Made by a program: the position numbers and the translations under genes. A stretch of DNA of 64,000 nucleotides. It comes from Frateuria_A sp051900425 (GTDB lineage: Bacteria; Pseudomonadota; Gammaproteobacteria; Xanthomonadales; Rhodanobacteraceae). The notes beneath the pieces are model-generated. The model saw nothing but the letters and a program-made list of their open reading frames with translations. It did not search any database and had not been told where the DNA came from. Of this stretch, positions 62,184 through 64,000 are shown piece by piece. Every line of letters starts with the position of its first letter. The stretch's first letter is position 1. The stretch is taken from the NCBI RefSeq assembly GCF_051900425.1, contig NZ_JBHZGK010000011.1:1-64000 (forward strand), read 5' to 3'.

Positions 62184-62504
62184 GCGGCCGCGGCGACCCA
62201 TGGGCGAGCCGGTGCAAAGCGCCGGCTCGCCGTGATGTTTCGCGTTACCTCCCGTGACTGCCCGGGAGCGCCGGCGACCCTGCCTGCGCTGCGAAAACCG
62301 TGAGCGTCCTTGGCGATCCGCAGACGAAATCTTGTCCTTGTGTTCACTAGTGAGTAGGCGCCACGTCGCCTTGCAGGCAAGCTTCCGGGGCTCAGCAAGT
62401 CGATGCCCACAACGCGTCGACCACAACGATGACGACGAACGCAAGCTTGCTGCATTTCCCGCCAGAGGGAGGTCGCATAGGCTCTAGACGGGATACGAGA
62501 CACG
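62184..62504. other. 321-base region between the hybrid kinase and the second Crp-like gene
   Basis: The region starts with a GGCGAGCCGG hairpin (62203-62231) and then shows no clear feature. It must hold a promoter for the Crp-like gene if that gene is not read through from the kinase. No ORF with a good match was seen. Confidence 0.4.
62203..62231 (+). terminator. Hairpin after the phytochrome operon
   Basis: GGCGAGCCGG and CCGGCTCGCC form a 10-bp stem with a loop of 9 bases. T richness after it is poor, so termination may be partial and some read-through into the Crp-like gene is possible. Confidence 0.5.
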
Positions 62505-63299
62505 GTGGCGGCACCCGGGAATTCAGCATTGAACTGGACGGCGAACAGCCTCCTCGGCTCGTTGTCGCCAGACGACGTGTCGCTACTGGCGCCCCACCTC
62601 CTGCCCTGGCCAGGCGAGGCTGGAGCCAGCCTCTACGCACCGGGTGACCATGTCGGCACCGTGTTCTTCCCGTGCGGGCCCAGCCTGGTTTCGTACCGGG
62701 TCATGCTCGAGGATGGGCGCGGCGTGGAGACGGCGCTCATCGGACGGGAAGGCGCGGTAGGCGGCATCGTCAGTCATGGCCGGCTGCCTGCCTACGCCCA
62801 CGCCCTGGTGCAGTTTCCGGGGTGGTTCTACCGCATGGGAACGCGCCAGCTGGAGCAGGCGAAGATCAGCTCGCCCAGCCTGCGCCTCCAGTTCGCGCGA
62901 TATGCCGATTGCATGGTGGCGCAGGTATTCCAGTCGGTCGCCTGCAACGCTGCGCATACCATCGAGCAACGTGCGGCGAAATGGCTGATCGCGGCGCTCG
63001 ACCGTACCGGCGACAGCGACGTGCCGCTGACCCAGGAACAACTCGCCTCGATGCTCGGCGTCGGTCGAAGCTACATCAGCCGTGTCGTGCAGAACATGCG
63101 GCTGCGCGGCGTCCTCGAAACACGGCGGGGCACCGTGAAAGTGCACGACATGGCCGAGCTTCAGCGCGTGTCCTGCCGATGCAACGACACCGTTCGCCGG
63201 CACTTCGATGAGGTTCTCAAAGGTGTCTACCCGTCCGACGACGACGGTATCCGACCGGCGACCGGCATGCCGCCTCCCGGCATTGACGCTCCAGAGTGA
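62505..63299 (+). CDS. Crp/Fnr-family regulator, right flank of the phytochrome block
   Basis: A 264-residue paralogue of the regulator at 53019-53840, with the same effector domain (VFFPCGPSLVSYRVMLEDGR, GREGAVGGIVSHGRLPAY) and winged helix (LTQEQLASMLGVGRSYISRVV), and the same C-x-C element (VSCRCNDTVRRHFDEVL). It starts at GTG 62505, for which the ribosome site is unclear. It reads outward, opposite in direction to its partner. A role in controlling the block is suggested only by position. Confidence 0.88.
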   Translation: MAAPGNSALNWTANSLLGSLSPDDVSLLAPHLLPWPGEAGASLYAPGDHVGTVFFPCGPSLVSYRVMLEDGRGVETALIGREGAVGGIVSHGRLPAYAHALVQFPGWFYRMGTRQLEQAKISSPSLRLQFARYADCMVAQVFQSVACNAAHTIEQRAAKWLIAALDRTGDSDVPLTQEQLASMLGVGRSYISRVVQNMRLRGVLETRRGTVKVHDMAELQRVSCRCNDTVRRHFDEVLKGVYPSDDDGIRPATGMPPPGIDAPE

Positions 63300-63393
63300 G
63301 TTGGCGTCCGGCGGCCGTGAACGCTCGATATGAAGCGGAGAACTGCCGCTTCACGGGCCAGGTAGCCCGGAGGCCGACGCGCGATCACTGGAG

Positions 63394-63483
63394 TGGCGGA
63401 GAGAGTGGGATTCGAACCCACGGAAGGTTTGACCCTTCGCCGGTTTTCAAGACCGGTGCCTTAAACCGCTCGGCCATCTCTCC
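63394..63483 (-). tRNA. tRNA-Ser(UGA)
   Basis: A 90-base class II tRNA with encoded CCA. The acceptor GGAGAGAU pairs with the CUCUCC end; the anticodon loop CUUGAAA gives UGA; the long variable arm GCGAAGGGUCAAACCUUCCG is typical of tRNA-Ser; the T loop has GGUUCGAAUCCC. It lies just downstream of serS and on the same strand, so cognate synthetase and tRNA are neighbours. Confidence 0.96.
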
Positions 63484-63510
63484 ATTGGACGTTGGGCGCG
63501 TGGTTACGCC

Positions 63511-64000
63511 TCAGGCGATGCGATCCAGGCCCCGCAGATAGGGCCTGAGCGCGTCGGGTACGGTAATCGAACCGTCGGCGTTCTGGTAGTTCTCCATCAC
63601 CGCGATCAGGGTGCGGCCAATGGCCAGGCCGGAGCCGTTCAAGGTATGGACCAGTTCCGGTTTGCCGGTTTCCACGTTGCGCACGCGCGCCTGCAGGCGG
63701 CGGGCCTGGAAGTCTTCGAAGTTCGAGCAACTGGAAATCTCGCGGTAGGTAGCCTGGCTCGGCAGCCACACTTCCAGGTCGTAGGTCTTGGTCGAACCGA
63801 AACCCATGTCGCCGGTGCAAAGCAGCATCCTGCGGTACGGCAGGCCGAGCAGCTGCAAGACCTTTTCGGCGTGGCCGACCATTTCCTCCAGTTGCGCGTA
63901 CGAGTCGCCGGCGCGAGCCACCTGCACCATCTCGACTTTCTCGAACTGGTGCTGGCGGATCATGCCGCGGGTGTCGCGGCCGTAGCTGCCCGCCTCGGCG
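63511..64000 (-). CDS. serS: Seryl-tRNA synthetase, C-terminal part (cut by window edge)
   Basis: The visible 162 residues are the C-terminal part of a class II seryl-tRNA synthetase, which charges tRNA-Ser with serine. They include AGSYGRDTRGMIRQHQFEKVE (motif 2 region), SSCSNFEDFQARR, LNGSGLAIGRTLIAVMENYQ (motif 3) and the ending VPDALRPYLRG. The stop is at 63511-63513 and the N-terminal two thirds lie beyond the right edge. tRNA-Ser(UGA) follows 28 bases downstream. Confidence 0.95.
   Translation of the reverse strand, partial: AEAGSYGRDTRGMIRQHQFEKVEMVQVARAGDSYAQLEEMVGHAEKVLQLLGLPYRRMLLCTGDMGFGSTKTYDLEVWLPSQATYREISSCSNFEDFQARRLQARVRNVETGKPELVHTLNGSGLAIGRTLIAVMENYQNADGSITVPDALRPYLRGLDRIA

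Overview
The window is GC-rich, densely coded chromosomal DNA. Gene content and order point to the Xanthomonadales, most likely Rhodanobacteraceae (Dyella, Frateuria, Luteibacter or Rhodanobacter type): an RpfE-like gene coupled to recJ, an aguA-aguB putrescine pair, a tpiA-secG-tRNA-Leu block, and several families of short palindromic repeats (TGTAGGAGCG type and CTCACCCCAGCCCTCTCCCC type). Genus and species cannot be fixed by reading alone. No phage, plasmid or CRISPR features were seen. The only transposase trace is the first 18 codons of an IS3-type orfA, cut by the left edge.

Layout. 0.3-4.9 kb (minus): a membrane HWE-type histidine kinase, a hybrid kinase and a double-domain KaiC-like ATPase, the last two translationally coupled. 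5.1-9.5 kb: a succinyl-CoA:CoA transferase, a CurA-type reductase, a CPBP-like membrane protein without catalytic residues, and a short-chain dehydrogenase. 9.6-13.2 kb: a Tat-exported tyrosinase divergent from a second KaiC-like ATPase with its own response regulator. 13.2-21 kb (minus): a VOC remnant, asnB behind an apparent asparagine attenuator, a STAS-like protein, then an ATGA-coupled operon ABC-F, rpfE-like, recJ. 21-27 kb: aguA-aguB, a TraB-family protein, two small cytochromes c, nfuA and phhB. 27-34 kb: rluC, rne, a GacA-like regulator, tRNA-Leu, secG and tpiA. 33.7-41.6 kb: an SDR, an iron-oxygenase-like protein, a dioxygenase, glmM, folP, orn, sbcB and a DUF2461 protein. 41.6-52.6 kb: an MHS transporter, epmA, a VOC protein and ligA in one coupled operon, a PAP2 protein, rnk, a DHA2 exporter, NhaD and a Kef-type antiporter. 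53-63.3 kb: a red-light signalling block of two bacteriophytochromes, heme oxygenase, a response regulator and a hybrid kinase, bracketed by two paralogous Crp/Fnr regulators that point outward. The window ends with tRNA-Ser(UGA) and the C-terminal part of serS.

How genes work together. The phytochrome block is self-contained: BphO makes biliverdin, the two phytochromes sense light, and the coupled response regulator and hybrid kinase relay the signal. The two KaiC loci look like separate ATPase-based signalling modules, with no kaiA or kaiB nearby. aguA and aguB convert agmatine to putrescine. glmM, folP and orn are housekeeping genes in one probable transcript.

Most notable observations: (1) upstream of asnB a 39-codon leader ORF carries four Asn codons within six, followed by competing inverted repeats and a perfect 12-bp terminator hairpin, the architecture of a transcription attenuator that would sense asparaginyl-tRNA; (2) a repeat doublet is inserted in frame in an ABC-F ATPase, adding about 47 residues at the start of its second ATPase domain; (3) the two-phytochrome cassette, where one phytochrome keeps its bilin cysteine but lacks the PASDIP motif.
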